Source: Apostichopus japonicus
Taxonomy: Eukaryota > Echinodermata > Holothuroidea > Aspidochirotida > Stichopodidae
Assembly (NCBI RefSeq): GCF_037975245.1
Contig: NC_092579.1
Location: forward strand, 6,945,001 to 7,009,000
DNA length: 64,000 nucleotides
Direction of reading: 5' to 3'
Shown: positions 1 through 25,400 of the stretch, piece by piece
Layout of the letters: every line of letters starts with the position of its first letter
Numbering within the stretch: position 1 is the stretch's first letter
The notes under the pieces: generated by a model
Databases searched by the model: none
Seen by the model: the letters and a program-made list of their open reading frames with translations, nothing else
What the model was told of the DNA's origin: nothing
Position numbers and translations under genes: made by a program

Positions 1-2801
1 AATCTAAGAGGTCTGTGACTACATCTATATTTTTGACTAGTACTGTAACTACTCAATGCCATTTAAGAGGTACCTTGGGATTCTTTGTTGAATATGTTTA
101 GAAAATTTCAGACTTTTCACTCCCTCCTTTCCCTCCCTTGAGACACTTTGATTCCCACTGTATACTTATAATCAACACTGAATTCAAGATGACATATTGT
201 TCAATGGAGATCAAGGATTGACTGAGCTCATTGGAGGTTCATGATTATCGGAAGACCTTGTAAAGCCTGACGTGTCAAAGTTCACATCTTACATGAATCT
301 AATTACTTGGTATATCCAGGGAGCTCCCTGGTACATAATCGCAATTAGTAATGTTAGCAAAGTGGGGTATAATTCAAGGATCATACTACTAATTCTAATT
401 AAATTGTGGTATAAGTGTCGTGTATTACAAATTCTAAGTTAAGTACATGTATTTTAAATATAACCAATCAAAAAGGTCTCCAGAATGCCTTCTTATGATC
501 TGCTTGTTTCTTTTTTTTTTTGCAATTAAAGTGTAGTTACTACAGTACCTCAGCCTTTTGCACAGAAAGAGTGGTGTTGTTGACATACTGTACCTTCAAA
601 GAGAATTCTTCTATTGATTTGTTGAAAGCATTTCCATGTGTTGTTGACCAGGTTATCAACTAACCTGTAACATGTTGGTAGGCAGCTTTTTCACTACCTT
701 GTTAAAAGTAGACCAGCAAAGGAAATGATCATAATAATTAATCATTAACAGGATCATAATTGGCTTTAATTTGTTTCTTGAAAGATCACCAAATACAATC
801 AGACTTTTAAAATATTCCCTTGCCCTTCTCCCTCCCTCTTCACCCCCCCCCCCATCCCCAAAGAAAAATTATGTTACCTTTCTCTGCTTCAATGTCATTT
901 AGGAATGATGATTATTGAGAATGAGGGTTGCTCGTGAAATACAGCATTACACTAACTTTCTTGGACAAGGGACACAAAATTTTCTGCATTGGTTTGATTA
1001 ATTGGGTTTAATTGTAATAAAATAAACTCTTTAATACTGTGGAAGGTATGGAAAACCACTTAAATAAATCTATAGTTGATTTGAGATGTATTTACTGTAA
1101 GTATGTGTGAATATTACAATGAGATGAGTTTGATAATTTGTTTTAATTCTGTTTTATACAACTGACAATCATATCAAATATAGCTCAATTAGCTTGACTA
1201 GCCAAGTTACATTTGAAAAAGTGATTAATGGTCAATAACTTTGAACTTGATATCTATTTAGAGTCCCTCCATGAAAAGCGTCCCAGATGGAAACATGTTT
1301 AGGATTGCATCAAGTTCTGTAATTATAATTACTACCCTTTAACGTTTATTTGGTTAAAACCAATTGGTAGTTGTTATTTTGATTAATTCTTGGTAGGTTG
1401 GAAAACTTGACGACCAAACTCAAAACGTAGCTGCTTTTAAGGAGTAACAAGTCAAGAAACTGGTTGGTATTGTTCATCATGCACATGTGATGAAAATGAA
1501 ACATTTAACAATTTCTGTGTATCACCAACGTTGGATAACAACTTGCTGCTGATTTTATCCGCAGGGTTGTTGAGTGTAAAATGTGCAACGAATGTTTAAC
1601 ATATAACTGTACAATAAACTAGTATTGAACTATTTATGTATTCTACTGACAGAAAATATCGCAGAGTAAAGTTTATGTTTTGAGGCATTTGCAGTAGAAA
1701 TGGATGATATTTCCTGCAAGGCTGATAGGAAAGGAAAGGGATTTAATTCTTATGGAAGTAAACTTGATGTTAAATCAATTTGATTCATGACAAGTGGAGT
1801 GATTGATTTCGACAGATACATCTCTGGTCTGTCTAGCTATAGGGGTAAATTCAGTTTGGAGGTTTAGCATTTGGTGATGGTAAGAAAAATATACTTGGTT
1901 GACTTTTATATATTGGGCTTTTTTATTAAAATTTAGAATCTAGAATGATCAAGCACAGACTAAACTCTATGGTTAAACTTAGTGCGCATATGGTACTGAT
2001 TATTGCTTTAAATGATTCGAACAAGCGTCATTTGCTATGATCAAGCTTTGAATCATGGCATGCACAGTTTCGGTGGTGTGATCAAGCTTCGCTTCGGTTG
2101 GTCAACGTTGATTGATTGATCTGCTTTGATCTGCTTATTGTCATCAATCTTTGATTGGTGAACAGTTGAGTATCAGTTGATATAATTTGAGATATAGTTG
2201 GTGCAATCAAGTATCAATTTTTGAAATCAAGCTGTTATAAAGATTTGATTTAGTACTATATCTATTTTCAATATCTATCTTCAGTATGTGCAATCAAGTT
2301 TTGATTGGTGCAAATCATGCTCTCATAAAGCTTTGATTAGTACTGTATGGTACCATCTTTTTTTCAGTTGGGGCAATCAAGTTTTGATTGGTGCAATCAG
2401 GCTCTTATAAAGCTTTGATTAGTACTAATCCTTTTCAGTTCGTGCAATCAAGTTTTGAATGTTGCTGTGACTGCCATCTATCTTCAGTATGCTGTTGTCT
2501 CCCAGTCAACATATGTGCTTACCTATCTACCTAAACTACATTGTTGGAACATATTATCACTGCGCCCTCACTTTACGGGACACCGCCCACTTCACCTTCC
2601 GATTCTACCATTCAGAAGTTGAAACTACTTCTCTGTTATGGTTCTTGTCTGTTCCCTTATAATATGAAATAATTACCAAATACTAAGCAGAAGTGATGCA
2701 AATACTTCAAGTTGAAATGACATGAAAATATACACAAATAATATCAAAGTATCGTGCATCCCTTTTTTACATGAGAAACGGACCAAACAGAATATCCTAG
2801 C
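1..2801. other. Non-coding stretch, intron or 5' flank
   Basis: AT-rich DNA with no exon I can support. The missing N-terminal exon of the TMEM184B-type gene should lie upstream of 8516, so this is probably its intron or 5' flank. Around 2050-2450 a degenerate short repeat recurs, based on 'gtgcaatcaagttttgattgg' variants. At 2510-2640 there is a block with 'cactgcgccctc' and 'attctaccatt' that recurs near 6380-6490 and 11930-12090. Confidence 0.5.
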
Positions 2802-2856
2802 CATAGGCGTAGGAGGCGGGGGGGCTGGGGGGGCTGCAGCCCCCCAACCAATTTTT

Positions 2857-3935
2857 TTGGTGAAAATTCGGGCAATATGCTGAGAATTTTTCGGGCACCT
2901 ACTGGAAGAAGAAGAATTTGCAATGTGTTTTTCTTTTCTTTTTTTTTGGTGAAAATTCGGGCAATATGCTGAGAATTTTTCGGGCACCTACTGGAAGAAG
3001 AAGAACTTGCAAAGTGTTTTTCTTTTCTTTTTTGGTGAAAATTCGGCAATATGCTGAGAATTTTTCGGGCATCTACTAAAAGAATAATAATTTGCAATGT
3101 GTTTTTCAATTTTTATTTTTTGGTGAAAATTCGGGCAATATGCTGGGAATTTGTTCGAGCACCTACTGAAAGAAGAAGAATTTGCAATGTGTTTTTCAAA
3201 TTTTGTGGTGAAAATTCGGGCAATATGCTGAGAATTTTTTGGGCACCTACGGAAGAAGAAGAATTTGCAAAGTGTTTTTCTTTTTGGTAAAAATTCGGCA
3301 ATATGCTGAGAATTTTTCGGGCATCTACTAATAATATAATAATTTGCAATGTGTTTTTCAATTTTTTGGTGAAAATTCAGGCAATATGCTGGGAATTTTT
3401 TCGGGCACCTACTGAAAGAATAATAATTTGCAGCGTGTTTTTTCAATTTTTTTGGTGAAAATTTGGGCAATATGCTGAGAATTTTGCGCCACCTACCAGT
3501 GGCGGAGTGTCCATACAGTCAGAGGGGGCGGATGCCCCCTTGACGGACTCAAATGGAATGCTGGCGCCCTTTTCAGCTTTTCACCACTTTTTACTTATTC
3601 GCGATTATTGACTTTTATATTGCGCTCTCAAATACCTATTGACATTTGTCACATATTGTTGGTGCAATTTTCTGACAAATGGCGATGACACCTATTTATT
3701 CTTCGTTTATCTGCAAATTAGTAAGGCCCGGAAAGGGTCATTTCCGGCGATCTAGGGAGGATCTTTACTCAAAAAATTTCTGTACGCTCCGCGCCAACCA
3801 GTGGTGGCGCTCCGCTTAGATAGTGTCAAAAGCGCCCCTACAGACCATTCTCCCCCCCCTCCCGACCAATACCCCTAGCTCCGCCTCTGGCACCTACTAA
3901 AAGAAGAAGAATTTGCAATGTGTTTTTCTTATATT
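2857..3935. repeat. Tandem repeat of about 80-90 bp inside element A (8 units)
   Basis: Units begin near 2857, 2948, 3032, 3120, 3210, 3287, 3367 and 3455. Each contains 'gtgaaaattcgggcaatatg', then 'cgggcacctactg', a run of 'aagaag' and 'tttgcaatgtgtttttc'. The eighth unit is split by element B and resumes at 3890. The array is open in several frames on the minus strand, but the resulting peptides are repeat artefacts. Confidence 0.85.
3497..3889. mobile_element. hAT-like MITE (element B) nested in element A
   Basis: Terminal inverted repeats CAGTGGCGGAG (left) and CTCCGCCTCTG (right) differ at one base. The flanks CCACCTAC (3489-3496) and GCACCTAC (3890-3897) match in 7 of 8 bases and fall inside the repeat unit of element A, so B inserted after that array had formed. 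The right part (3722-3830) carries a block shared with elements C and D. No coding capacity. Confidence 0.82.
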
Positions 3936-4519
3936 ATTATTATCATTATTGTTGTAACAACTTCCCCAATAATTCTAACCAATATGGAAGGCTAATAACA
4001 CGGAAAATGATTTTATGTTATTGGCAGGTGATGTAATAACCAATGAATGCCTAAATGATATGCACATTGACATGTGGGACGCGCGCGGAGCGCGCGAAAA
4101 ATTGTGGTTATATTTTTCGGGCAAGTCGTTACAGCCCCCCCAAATCAAATGAGGCTCCTACGCCTATGATCCTAGCTGGCGTGGTCTTGTTTCGGTACCG
4201 AGGGTTTCCTGCATGTTCCTGAGACCTCTTTGTGTTTCTGCATTCATTTAATATACTGTGCATTGTTTTGAATACAGTCATTTAACAAATTCATACGGTC
4301 AGTCGACCGTCAAAGAATGGGATACTCTACGGCTATGTTCACATTGCTGTCTCCATTTTGAATTTGGCGCTATGCGGACATGCTTTTCCGACCACGTAGA
4401 CCTAAGTATAGCTTGATGAATATTCCAAATACGTACTTTTGAGTTGTTTATTACCTATAAAACGCTTTATCATGCACACTGTAATTTGTACTGCATTAAT
4501 GGAGAGACGATATCAGTGC

Positions 4520-4565
4520 AGTCTACCATGGAGCTATAAACTGTTTATAGCTCCATGAGTCTACC
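4520..4565. repeat. Perfect palindrome flanked by 8-bp direct repeats
   Basis: A stem CATGGAGCTATAAAC is followed after one base by its exact complement (4527-4557). AGTCTACC occurs on both sides, at 4520-4527 and 4558-4565. Confidence 0.8.
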
Positions 4566-5594
4566 AAACCGACTCAAGATAGTCAACTCTGCCATTTAAC
4601 AATTACAGAGGAAGGAATGTTTCAACATTTGCAGATCTAATAGCCAAGAAAGATGTGACATGATTTAGTTTAAAATCATTTTACGCAGTTCGTTGTACTT
4701 ATTGCTAAATAGAGCAAAGATGTACAGAACATTGGCGCAGAATTCATAACTAGGAATTTTGGACTGAAATTCAAACATGCTGCAAGTTTATTTCATTAGT
4801 TGGTGATGAATGCTACTCGAATACCAACATTTAATGTCAGTAATCAATTTTTAAAGTCAAATGGTGGTTCTGTCCTCTACACCCCCCTCCCAACCACTCC
4901 CTCCTACAAAGGTAGAAAAGGAACAAGGATATTTTGAAGAATGAAAGGTGTATTCTTTTTGAGCAAATTGCTGTTCGGAAAAGTTAGTGATGTGCACGGA
5001 GGGTAAACAACACAAACGAGGTGAAATCTAAATCGAATGATTGCTGGAGGGTTCTAGAATCGATTCTGTGTAGTCAGTTTAATATATAGACAAATACTGG
5101 CTTGCCATGGTTATGTTGACTCTGCAAATATTTCTCAGGGAATTGATGCTCTTATGTACATATCATGTAGTATGTACATACAGTGACTATGTGCTGTGTT
5201 AGTCTAATGTTTCTTTTCTTTCTCTATCATTTCATATGTGGGTCATGGGGGAGTATTAAATAAACAATTTCACTAACTTATTCTTTCTTCATTCCCTTTC
5301 ATCAAGCAAAGTGATTGTAAGTTGGAACCTGGAAGCAAAAACAATCTTATTTTGTAAAAGTAGTTCATGTGGTAATATTGCATATAGACAGTATGTATGC
5401 AGCTCCAGGGAATAATTGATCTGTATCTCATTTTTTTCAGTATTTGAACACAGTCAGGAATTGTACTATATATAAAGGAAAAATTCAAAGCCTTCAGAAT
5501 CGCCACACAATATTCCCGCTGATCTCATAGAAAAAAAAGAAAAACCCTTGTTCAAATTCCATCAAGCATTTTACTGTCCACTTGAACAGTAGAT

Positions 5595-5702
5595 ACTACA
5601 ACTTCAATTATATATTGAAATTGTAGTGAGTTGGAAAATCCATATATTATATGTGTGTATTATAGTTATCAACACTGAAATACTGAATCAGTGTTGATAA
5701 CT
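5595..5702. repeat. Two adjacent inverted repeats
   Basis: 5595-5627 is a near-perfect palindrome starting ACTACAA and ending TTGTAGT. 5664-5702 has a perfect 15-bp stem, AGTTATCAACACTGA, with a 9-base loop. Part of the second arm ('taacactgaaatactgaat') recurs near 5731-5750. Confidence 0.7.
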
Positions 5703-8416
5703 ACTGTATAAATGTATTAACTGTATTATTAACACTGAAATACTGAATTTTGCCTTAATAATATTATCTTCCATGGCTGGGAGTAATTTGTACTATCAGA
5801 GCCTCTTTGAAAGTACGTTTGTAAACTTCCAGCAGATTTGATCATGGTTAAATTTTGGGTCATTACTGCATGACCATCAAAGTGGGCCAAATTCTGTAGT
5901 CATGATGCTATTAAGCACAAATATGAAAGGTTATCAAATAAACAACATCTTTCTGCAACACAAACTTTCTGCACTGCCTTCAGTACAGTATAGCACAGTT
6001 TTATCCCTTGCTTTCAACATGTACAGTATGCAAATACAATACAAAATGCAAATTTCAAACAGTCAATATCCTGGTTACCATAACAACAACATTCTAGCTA
6101 TTAGCTCATTTGTCAAATTCTAAGAACGAGGACTGGATAAAGTAAAGGTTTCTATAGTACTGACAATTTTATCTCCTTGTTTTAGCAATGGCAATTAGCA
6201 ATTTACAGGAATATTAAATGGTTTAAAATCCATACATCATTTGACAGCTGTTGTATTTGGTAAATAAAAAATAAAGAAGGAAAAAAAAAACTTATGCAGT
6301 ACGTGTGCATTCATTTTTCTTTCAAATTTGGCTAAAATATGTACAGTATTAAAAACTGTTCTATGTACTATTTCACTTTCCCATCTGCCTAGCCTACAGT
6401 ATTAACAGGTAACATTTTAGCACTGTGCCCTCCATTTACCCTTCCTAATCTACCATTTGCGAAGTTAAGACGTTGACTTTTGCTATGTACAGTTCGGTGG
6501 TGGCACACTTGACCATAAAAGGAACTTAATTATTGGGAAAATTAACTTAATAAATTGTTTTCTAAACTATTGCACCAAGTTAGAGGACATAAACATCAAA
6601 AGTCTGCAGGTGCAAACTTTGCTGTACATACTGGACAAAATGATAATTTAAGTCACTAATTACTGTAGTGTGGGACCTCTGGCAGTGGTTATTGGTTTTA
6701 AACCAAGAAAGATCTTTTGAGTTAGATTAAGAACTTTCCCATTGTATGCAATAATAATTGATTGTGTTTCCTTGCCTACTTCTCTCCTCACAACACCAGC
6801 ATTCTCAATCTACTGTACCTTGTCTAGCTAGAGTGAACTGATAACCTTTCAAACAGTGAACACCCTTAATGAACGGTCACTACTGGTCAGACTGGATTTT
6901 GTTATCTGTTCGAAGCTTAACATCTGGTTCCCATGGCAACATCTTTTGTTGTTCACCAGTTTACTAAAGTCTTTAAATTTCTGTACTTGTAGCCCCCTAA
7001 GTATCCTTAGCATTTTGGGAGGATTTACAGGTGGGCTTTAGTTCCAGCTATTTTTGCCTATTGTATAAAGATCTATTCAAGGGGATCAGCAATCCGTTGT
7101 GTGAATAGTCACCATTATGTCTGTGCCTCTCATTAAAATGCATTACTGTGGCTTGTAACTTGGTGTTTCAAGCTACAAGATGAATCTCACCTCCTTTGAT
7201 GGGGCCAACTTAAATTTATAAACTCCCATCTCAGAGTTAGGAGAAGTCTCAACGATAAATAATCCCTGTGTATTAACATAGTGTTATTTCACTGGCTGAT
7301 AACTTGAGAACAGCCAGAACTATATAACAGACAGGCTGATAACTTGAGAACAGCCCAGGGAGCTGCTACTCTAACAGCCTAACTGCAACAGACATACATG
7401 TGTTCCAACCTAAATTGCAGGCTCAACTGATTTGCTATGCACATTTAATCTTTCTGGAAACATACAGTAGTTATTAGCAACCATTTCATATCCCAAGAGG
7501 AAAGTGGGTTTTAGTTTCAAGTGGTTTGAAAGATAGTTTTGTAAGTGACTAACAGGGTTGTGTACAGAGTCACTTTGTAGAGGACAGTTTACAGAATGGA
7601 TGTCAAAGACAGGCGGAAGAAAAAGTGTCATGTTTTTATCCATTTTGGATTCTCATCTAGATTGATTAAATGAATGTTTTCTAGAAACAATGAAATTTGT
7701 AACAATTATAAACACCCAGCACTCCATGTGGGAGGCTGAGAAGTGGGTCAATTAAATAAAATGATGACTGAAGGTGGGTTAGTAAATCGTAAACAAGAAG
7801 GATGTCTATAGATATGATAGAGTAATTATTTTGTGTGTGTAGACATTATTGAAGCAGGGTGTTGGGTTTGATTCCCAACAGTAATTCCAATGATTAGTGG
7901 TGGTAGAAATCCATCACCATTTAAAGGGGACTGATTCTAGTCTACTGTTAGATTAAGAAGGAATCATTGTAGAGGTCTTAGCCTTGGTACAAGACAGTTA
8001 ATCTCTAGAGGTCTTTACTGTGATGTACTGTTAGTATACTTTTATGTTGAATAGTAATGTTGGTATCGTTAAGTGTCTGGGTGACGAAATGTTGAAAAAT
8101 GGATCAATGATACATAAATCAATGACTTAATTTGTTGAAGGACTCCTCTTAATTTGAATAGTTCTTGCTGGGCTTGATAAAGTTGTTGACGAAAAAGTCG
8201 TCGCCAAACAAAAAATGTGTTAAAAGTAACGGCAGTCCTCATCTGCTGTCCCAGCTCCTTAACTCTGACTTGCAAATCACCTGAACGTTAATTTTGCTCC
8301 AATTGGCAAAAAATTTGGAGCCCTATCAACTTTGAGGTACCGGCAAGTCTAATTCTGTCCAAAAATAGTTTGAGAATAGGGATTTATGTGGAAAATTGTT
8401 TTACATGTACTTATAA

Positions 8417-20966
<12,550 letters not shown>

Positions 20967-21871
20967 AAGAGTTGCCGATAGAATTTACCTTAAATGTCGT
21001 CCTTGATGTTTAACAGTTGTTTAATTTCAAATCTATATGATGTAGGCCAAATTCTTCTGTCATATACAGAGTCAAATGTGGAGATGTCGAGGGGATTAAA
21101 AGGATTAAATAGGGATTAGAGGGTGAAATGAAAATCTTTTGGAAAAAGATGGGAAAAAGAGCATTAGAAAGTTTGATCTGCAGTTAGACGCGTATTAAAT
21201 AGAATTAAATAGAATTTGCAACTTCGTCGGGGATGCTATGAGCAAAACTCTGTGGAGGGAAATAAAATTGAATTATTATAGAAAAGATATTATATATAAG
21301 GTTCAGTCTGTTGTGGGATCTGATTGAAATAGGGAAAAGACAGAACCAAAAATATGACACTTTTGCAGGGAAAAAACAAGAAAATATTGCTACAAAGCTG
21401 GTTAAGTACAAACATTCTTATACTTTGTTTTAAGTGATGTCATCGGTAATATTGTTCTACAAGTTGTCATCAATGGTGCTTTAGTTTGAAATTGATTTAG
21501 TTAATGTTGTTTGTCATTTGTTCAGATTTCATAACTGTAACTTTAACAGGCTGCCATAAAACTGCCTTTATCCTTTCTTTTTGTATATCACCTGTTTGTT
21601 GTTTAATCTTATTGAGAGTAGAAAAGAATTAGTTTTACTTTGTTGATCAGGTATACCCAGACATATATACCTTAAAACTATTCCTTACTCCTGGGCATAT
21701 TATACAACAGCATACAGATATTTTAATCATATAATAACTATATCAATATTTTTTTTCATGAAAGAAATTTTGGAAATGTTTTAATTTAATTCAACAATAA
21801 GTAATAAAACAATGGAAAATTAACTAGGAAATTTTCAAAACAAATTTGGAATGAACAAATAATTTTGTTTA

Positions 21872-21948
21872 GCTGGATTGGGATTGGGATCAGTGACATC
21901 AGGGTTACAAGTCCTGTGTTCTCTACCAACAGAGCTACAGTATCCAGC
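21872..21948 (-). repeat. tRNA-Thr(TGT)-like pseudogene or SINE head
   Basis: On the minus strand GCTGGAT and ATCCAGC form a perfect 7-bp acceptor stem. The A box TAGCTCTGTTGGTAGAG is good, and an anticodon loop CTTGTAA (TGT, Thr) sits in a stem with one mismatch. The T-arm is degraded (GATCCCAATC in place of GGTTCGAATC), which argues against a functional tRNA. Confidence 0.6.
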
Positions 21949-22040
21949 CCTCTGTTGGTGGTGCTCTCAATGTAGGCATTTCTATCCTCAGGAGCCTTGG
22001 ACAACACTGTTTCCTCTTTTCTCAGTTTTACTAAAATTAA

Positions 22041-22444
22041 AGGCCTGGTCACACTATACCGATTTTTTATCTGAATACTATCCGATTTTCCAGGAGGAAT
22101 CGAAACTGCCAATTTTTCGTTCGGGTCTTCCAGCCACAGTGATAAAGGACCTGATTTGCTATCTGTTGAGCCATTCCGATGTGGAATAGCCCTCTCCTAA
22201 CTTTTGATATTGACTCCGTTTCCTTTTATCGGATAGCTATCCGATTTCTCTTACGATTTTTATCGTTTTTCGATGTGACGTCACTTCAGAATGTAGTCCG
22301 TTCCAGAACCCCTCAGATTCGGAGTAGGTATTCGAATATTCCACTGCGTTCATTACATTCACTACCACAAACCTCACTGTTCTGCCTAAAATCGGATAAA
22401 TCGGACCGTATTCCGATAAAATATTGCTGTAGTGTGACCGGGCC
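22041..22444. mobile_element. TTAA-flanked MITE (element F)
   Basis: Left end AGGCCTGGTCACACTA and right end TAGTGTGACCGGGCC are inverted repeats with a small mismatch at the tip. TTAA occurs on both sides (22037-22040 and 22445-22448). A TTAA target is used by piggyBac and Kolobok families. The inner sequence repeats 'atccgatt/aatcgga' motifs. No transposase. Confidence 0.78.
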
Positions 22445-25400
22445 TTAAGTCAGTGATTCAAGGCAGATTGCTCTCTGATATAATGTCATCTGTGGGAAAA
22501 GAATAAGAACTTCTGAGACATGTAGACTGCCTTTACTTAAAGCAAAAGAATAAAAACATTTGAGTTGTTTTCATTTAAATGTTAGACAATTTATTTCATC
22601 TACTTAAAATCATAATGGAATTAACTATTTCAAAATATTGGAATAAACTTTTCCAAAAGTATTCAAAGTTTACCGATCAATGCAGTGTCATTAAAATGTG
22701 GTTTTGACTTTCTTGAGTTCTCAACTATCTTATTCCATGCTCCATGTCAAAGTGGACATTTTAAGTATATCAGCGATCTGTTGCAGCATTGTATTAGGTA
22801 CCTGCATCCACCAAATGAAGCAAAAGTTGATGCTAGTTTGTACTAGCCGCTGCTTTACCCTATCGGTGGATTGGTCACTTAAAATAATGTTAGAAATAAT
22901 CTAAAAACTCTGTTGTATAAGTTGATGGAGTATTATTAAGCAAGATTTAGGTTAATATGAAAGGAAAAAAGCTAATTCATTGTACTTATTCTATCTGTTA
23001 TTTTTTCATTAAAAATCAGACAAAGCAAAACTTATTAAATGCAATTACTTAGAACCTGCCAAAGTCAAATAATTTCCTTACCTTTGCTTCATCAGATTTT
23101 GATGACCAAACTTTTTTTTCATTATGATCACTGCTAGTCTTCGTGAGACTGCAATTTATCCGAACAATTTTATCATTTTTAACTTAAAAGAGTCTTACCG
23201 TTTAATTGTTTAATATTTTTATGTGCTGATATTTGCCAACTGTCGCTTTAGTTGTGTTGCACAGTAAAATACTTTCACTTCTTTGCTCTAGGAAGCTTCA
23301 TGAATATGCAGTTTTATCTTTGTGCAATAGAAAAATAATTTCCTCGGCAAAAGAGGGAGGACGTAATTAGGATGAGGAAAGAAGTCACAAAAGTAGTGAA
23401 AAATATTTAGAAATATCCTGAATAGGGAGCAAACATTGTTTGACAGATGGAGGTATTCAAAAATTGTGCTTCTTACTAGTTGTAAAAGAGGGCAGTAATC
23501 TCTTGTGATGAAGTTTGGGGCTGAAAGTGGCTGATGGGTAGCAGGGATGGGGTATGACTCTCCTGATATGAGAATTAACTGTCTATTTCCATGTCACGTA
23601 TTTAATTTCTTTTTACTCCTGTAAAGTTTTTTTTCATGTGGATATATTTTCAAGAGGTTTGATAGCAAGTTATAGCTGAAGAAACTGACTTTATTCTGTG
23701 GAATATTTTTGATGCTTGTAATTTAAGACTAAAATGCTTATGAGTAGTGATATCGCAACTGTAACTTATCCCTCCTTTTGTGTCTGTTATAGCGCAAACA
23801 GTACTTCAATATAATTGTATATGCCAAAAAAAAAAATTAAGCAAAAAATGTTCAGCTGTTGCAACTTCACCACACGCACAGAAAAAAAAAATCAGAAAAA
23901 TTTGCCTTTGCAAAACTGCTGTAGTGTATTTTTTATGAGGTTTTGTCTTAGAATTATGTCATATGTGAAATCATTTTAAAAGACTTTAGTTATAAGAGGT
24001 TATCCTGAATTTAAAGATATGTTTTGCATTGCAGTAGTACCATTGCTCTGCACTGTAACCTTATTATGTTGCATTATGTCTTATTTGTTCCAGTAAGAGT
24101 TATTTTTTGGATTCAAGGATCCATTCTACCCCTTCGCCAAATACCTTCTTTTTGTGGTTCAATTATTTCTCTGATAACTTAAGAAGGTTGAGATCACCCA
24201 GATTAAGTTGTCTCTGACCCGATTGGCTGCAGTGAGAATTTTAGGGATAGTTTTATCGTTTTCATTTGCTTCGGTTTAATGTATCAATTAGAACTAAATT
24301 TTTGGCCAATTACATTCACAGTATTGTTTCTTCTTGTAGCATAGGTCATGACTGGTACAATAGCACCTTTCTTTTTCTTTTTCCTTAATTTTTCTTTTTC
24401 AGTGGACAAGTTTGCTGTTTATTTTCATTTAAATTGTTAGGTTTTACCTGAAATTGGATTTGTAGACTTCTGCACAAATATGGTGGCATTAACAAAGATA
24501 GTTGGATTATTTAAGGAATGTTCTTTCCAGGCGAAGGAATCTGTATTTTCAGGTCTGCCAGTTGTTCATCATTAGTTATTTTAACCAGTTTTTTCCCCCC
24601 TTTTCAACTGTGTATTAAAAAACCTTTATACCTTTTACATATCAGTTTTTTTCAGAATAGGGAGGAGTGTTTGCAGAAATAAAGAGTATTCATGTTAATA
24701 GTGTAGTAACAGTGCCTGTGTGTACCAGTGAGGGTGACCACTTTCTAGCATATCTTGGAAGCAAGCTGTTTCTATCACAACTTGAAATAGCGTGTCAGTA
24801 CATCCTCAAAATATTAGGAAGCAAGGAGGTGTAATTATCTACCATCTATCGGTAGAGGTTTTGTTTAACACAATGTCTTAAATGTTGCTGTCCATTTGAT
24901 GGAATATTTTCAGTCACTGTAGTAACCAATGTTAACTTTGTTGATTTTTGGTTAACAGACTATTGACTTCTTAACATGCATAACAGTTGTGAATACCTGG
25001 GAGAAATTTTCAACTGAGCAAGCTAAACTTTGTCAATGTAGTCTATTTCAGTAGATATGAAATCATTTGTCTAAATACCTTCCTTTTTGCTTTGAAAATT
25101 GTTTCTTTAATTTATGCCACCAAATCTTGTTAGAATTATCAAAATTGGTCACCAGTGGTCAAGTTTTTACACTGTAATTGTGACCACATTCAGAGAAGAT
25201 TTAGTCACTTTGTGACATTTGACCGGTTGATATGATCCCATCATTATGGAGGAGTGGTCAACCTTCCTTGGAAGTACTTTTGGAAACCTTCATGAGATCA
25301 TCAGTGCCGTTCCATACTTTTAGTCTGCTAAAAAGGTCTAGAAAGTTTCTAAAATTTAGTCTCTCTGGATTCTCTGGTCATCCAAGTTATTTCCAGACAC

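Larger units (their letters stand above)
2802..4168. mobile_element. hAT-like non-autonomous DNA transposon (element A)
   Basis: The ends are inverted repeats: CATAGGCGTAGGAG on the left and its exact complement CTCCTACGCCTATG on the right. Both sides are flanked by the 8-bp direct repeat ATCCTAGC (2794-2801 and 4169-4176). An 8-bp target duplication with tips starting CA is typical of the hAT superfamily. There is no transposase reading frame, so the element is non-autonomous. The interior is mostly a tandem array of units of about 80-90 bp, interrupted by a second element. Confidence 0.85.

Noticed and set aside
2673-3470. Overlapping minus-strand ORFs with Ser-rich and 'NSQHIA' repeats
   Set aside because: They are translations of the tandem repeat inside element A; the same peptide appears in more than one frame.
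21872-21948. Functional tRNA-Thr
   Set aside because: The T-arm and B box are degraded, although the acceptor stem is perfect.
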